DNA from: Cucumis sativus
Lineage: Eukaryota; Streptophyta; Magnoliopsida; Cucurbitales; Cucurbitaceae
Assembly: GCF_000004075.3 (NCBI RefSeq)
Contig: NC_026655.2
Span: forward strand, 6,262,001-6,326,000
DNA length: 64,000 nt
Direction of reading: 5' to 3'
Under the pieces are notes generated by a model that saw only the letters and a list, made by a program, of their open reading frames with translations, did no database searches and was not told the DNA's origin. Positions 61,031-64,000 of this stretch are shown here, piece after piece (the stretch's first letter is position 1; every line of letters starts with the position of its first letter). A program made the position numbers and the translations under genes.

Positions 61031-64000
61031 TCACTTGAATTGTTTGGATGAAATGCTATGAACCTTCGTGGATCCCGCGGTAGATGGGTTCTGCAAGAGA
61101 AGTGCACACATGAACATTAGACCATAACAATCAAGAACAAACCCTTTTAAAAGAAAAGCAATGAAGAGCATATAGCACAGACAGAGAGATGACAGTGGCA
61201 ATGCTCGTACCATATCTCGCGGACCAACTTGAAGGTCAAAGCAATTTGAAACGATGTTTGGCCTGAAGTTCAAGTGCCCCTACAAGTAGATATTTTGTCC
61301 GTGTTCAACTAATAATGTCATTGAAAATGTTGATAGATCATAATTATTATTGTCTATGGAACAGATAAACTTCGAACATCTCTTAAAACTACCTCCATTC
61401 TTTGCACTTGGAAACGACTGTCGGTGACGGATGTAATTGAGTTAAATTGTTCCTTCAACAAAAATAAAAGAAAGATTTAGAAGCAGAGATTATAAATGGA
61501 AGGAAAGCATCAAAAGAATCAATTACATGCCCTTGTAGGCCACATTGATTTTCGAAACAACCGCCACGACTAATAGCAGTGGAGCTAAAATTTTCCTATT
61601 ACAACTCAAACAACTATCCTTGTACACATACATTAAATTAGTCTTTCTTGATTGAAACACATGACTACTACTACCATATGGGTATTTGCCGAAAAAAAAG
61701 AGATCTGTCTAATTCAAGAACGGTGAAGTCAAAGAGGTAGTACTTTATTGAGGGTCATGTTAAAGATCTCACATTGAAAAGTAGAGTGAGCTCATAATCT
61801 TACTTATCAAGATCTTGTCATACCATTCCATGCATTCCATGCATAAGTTGTTGTTGATCGCCAAAACAGCTCTCAAGAGACGGGGCTCTTCTGCTCCTTT
61901 GTTCCTAGGAATATAAATCCTAAATTATAAACAATATCAAATATTCTAGATACTCAAAGGGCTAAAAGAGTGAGCCATACTGCCCCTTGTAAACCCTCAT
62001 GTTCATCAGGGCAGTGAAGAGCTGGTGTTTGTGAATTTGATTGTCCCTGCAAGCAAGAAGTTACAAATGATTAGTCCAATGCAATAATTCAGAACTCATA
62101 TACGAGCAGGATTCAATGCAAAATTAAAAATAAACTGACCAATTGTTGCCAGCCAAAATGATTGCCGATAGTGACAACATGTGGCTCAAAACGATCCTAA
62201 ACATGTAGAAGATGAATGCTGAAATGAATGATATTAGAAAATAATGCCATCTACTAAACAATTAAAATGCCTGAAAACTGAATTACCTGTCTGCTTTCGT
62301 TGGTGGTTGTATTCTTTTTATGGGCCTTGTTAGTTTTCTTATCCTGGTTTACTTCCTCTGATTCATGACTACTATGCACAACAGGGGATGGTTGGATTGA
62401 GCCACTCAAACTCTCACATTTCCTCGAAGCTTCTTCCAAAGCATTGAACGCAACGTTATAACTCTCATGGGATAAAGACCCTTCATCGCTCAATCTAAAT
62501 GCCTGTTGATAAAGATTGATATACCGTTGAACTCTCGACTCGACATTAGACCCTTTCCTTGTTTTTTGTATACTCTTTGCCTTCCTTGTCCAACGTGTCA
62601 ATACATATTGGGAAGGAATACTATGTATGCCAGAGATTTGCAGAACAATCATTACATGTCGACAGAGGTAACCATTGAATTCAAATGAACGGCATAAGCA
62701 AGAGATATCTGAAGTTGCTTCATTCCACTCCACGAGAAAATCTTGGCTCTCTTCAAAATCTTGAACCCTGAAAACTTTTATCACTCCATCTTCGCTTTCC
62801 TTTTTTGGATGACAAGCAACTACTCCTAAAACCTCCACTTGGAATTTTTTAAATACTGTCTGCGTGTATAATGCAGCCATTTGCTTCCCAAAAGGAGATG
62901 GAGATTTTAATGCTGGTTGCTTATGAAAAGTTTCAAAATCCGCTTTTCTTTCCTCTTCAAATTTATCTCGTATTAAAGTACTATATCGGTCCAATAATTC
63001 TCTAACTGATGTTTTTCTCTGTATGTATTTATCAAGAAAGGAGTTGATACCTTCTGGCCTTTGGCGTGTAGAAATCCCTGCCAAAAAGATGTTTTTCATA
63101 TATGCAGGTATCCATCGACTGCGATCTGCATACAATGACTTAAACCATGAGTTGTGACTTAGTTCAAATCTGTCAACAAGCGTTTGCCACTGTTTTTCGA
63201 ACAGTTCAATAGACCAAGACCTGAAAACACACTCATCAAACATCAACATAAAATTTTCATCTTGTCTAATTACATGGCTAAGCCTTTCTGGAATCTTGCC
63301 ATAAATATCCCACAAACAATAACAATGGCAAGAATCAGGCAATTCCTCTGCAATGGCTTCCTTAAGGGCTTCATCTTGTACAGTAAGGATCACTTTAGGG
63401 GAACACTTTTGCATCGCTCTAAGCCATGCCCGCATCAGCCAAGCATAAGTAGACTTCGTCTCATCAGCAACCAATGAGCATCCGAGCAAAACAAACTGAA
63501 AATGATGATTAACGCCTATAAAGGGTGCAAATGGTAATCTATACTCATTCTTAATGAATGTGGTGTCAAAGAAAACCACATCCGCAAAACTGGCATAATC
63601 AAGTCTGCCTTTTGCATCAACCCAGAGCACATTCCTTAAACTCTGCTTTTCATTCAGGTCAATAGAGTAAAAGAAGTTAGGATTTTCATCTTGCATACAA
63701 ACAAAATGGTCTAGCATAACTTGAACATCTCCTTCGTCTATAGCCAGATGTTGCAACTTATATACCTGATCAGTGACAGCAACCTTCTGTTTGTTGGCTA
63801 TTGTACAACCTCCAGACTGTCTGGATTTCATACAAAGCTTACTTTTTCTTCTGGCTCTATTGCCCTGCAAGACATCGGTATTACTGCTACCAACTTCTAA
63901 ATTCCCGTGACCACGAAAGTAATGGGATTCATTAGGAAAAACTTCATGATTGTGCTCCTTTATGAAACTACGAATTGCCCATCGTCCACTTTGCAATCTC
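61031..64000 (-). CDS. FAR1-related sequence (FRS) protein, 5' end outside window
   Basis: Member of the FAR1/FHY3 family, nuclear transcription regulators derived from a Mutator-like (MULE) transposase. The visible exons are 64000-62287 (5' incomplete), 62196-62140, 62046-61981, 61904-61824, 61595-61527, 61452-61393, 61279-61211 and 61090-61031, all joined in phase 0, giving about 724 residues. The visible N-terminus is the end of the FAR1 zinc domain (FIKEHNHE). It is followed by the MULE transposase-like core (VVFFDTTFIKNEYRLPFAPF, LGCSLVADETKSTYAWL, TVQDEAL) and the SWIM zinc finger (CLCRSFEFNGYLCRH). After the SWIM region a Ser/Lys-rich tail leads into seven very small exons, most sharing a short repeat. 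Gene-like intron structure and an intact frame argue for a domesticated gene and not a live transposon. Which FRS subgroup cannot be settled here. Confidence 0.93.
61211..62196 (-). repeat. Array of small phase-0 exons encoding a repeated motif
   Basis: Six consecutive exons of 57, 66, 81, 69, 60 and 69 bases. When each is numbered from its own first codon, five of them (all but the 66-base one) have Phe at codon 14 and Gln at codon 17. Codon 13 is Cys in three, His or Arg in the others. Codon 1 is Glu, Asp or Gly. The 66-base exon aligns with a one-residue gap and shares GLQG with the 61595-61527 exon. This looks like serial exon duplication. Confidence 0.6.

Noticed and set aside
61031..64000. 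Live Mutator-like transposon instead of a host gene
   Set aside because: Eight spliced exons, FAR1 and SWIM domains and a non-transposase tail fit the domesticated FRS family. No terminal inverted repeats were seen on the visible side.

Overview
The window is nuclear DNA from a flowering plant. It is AT-rich, its genes are split by GT-AG introns, and every gene recognised is a plant family: a UGT, a UFO F-box protein, a lectin receptor kinase, a PLATZ factor and a FAR1-related protein. The proteins are eudicot-like. Several half-palindromic repeats built around TATCA-TGATA resemble repeats I associate with cucurbits, so a cucurbit is a guess and not a demonstrated assignment.

Layout. A minus-strand gene starts at about 75 and runs off the left edge. 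On the plus strand follow a UDP-glycosyltransferase (4057-6103, 2 exons), an orthologue of the floral regulator UNUSUAL FLORAL ORGANS (11703-13746, 2 exons) and a C-type-lectin receptor-like (pseudo)kinase (17984-20408, 5 exons). Convergent with the last is allantoate amidohydrolase (24794-20951, 12 exons, minus). A gene-poor stretch of about 17.7 kb (24.8-42.5 kb) follows, with microsatellites and repeat relics. Then come a PLATZ zinc-binding protein (44216-42471, 4 exons, minus), a mitochondrial ribosomal protein L7/L12 (50114-50758, plus, with a 5'-UTR intron), the bifunctional purine enzyme ATIC (57212-52026, 12 exons, minus), and a FAR1-related (domesticated MULE transposase) protein (64000-61031, minus, 5' end outside the window). 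I rebuilt exons from splice signals, reading frame and family conservation. Within the window every joined model stays in frame to its stop.

The genes do not form an obvious pathway cluster. ATIC makes IMP and allantoate amidohydrolase degrades the purine breakdown product allantoate, but they are about 27 kb apart with unrelated genes between them. The intergenic DNA holds a 1.5-kb non-autonomous PIF/Harbinger-like element (TTA target duplication) carrying a nested palindromic repeat, two tRNA-derived SINE-like relics, a 25-base G run and a telomere-like tract.

The most unusual observation is in the FAR1-related gene. Its C-terminus is encoded by a run of very small phase-0 exons. Five of them put Phe at exon codon 14 and Gln at exon codon 17, which suggests a short protein repeat made by exon duplication. 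Other oddities are a UGT with Asn in place of the catalytic His and an intron inside its PSPG box, a receptor kinase without the DFG aspartate, and a GC-AG intron in allantoate amidohydrolase.
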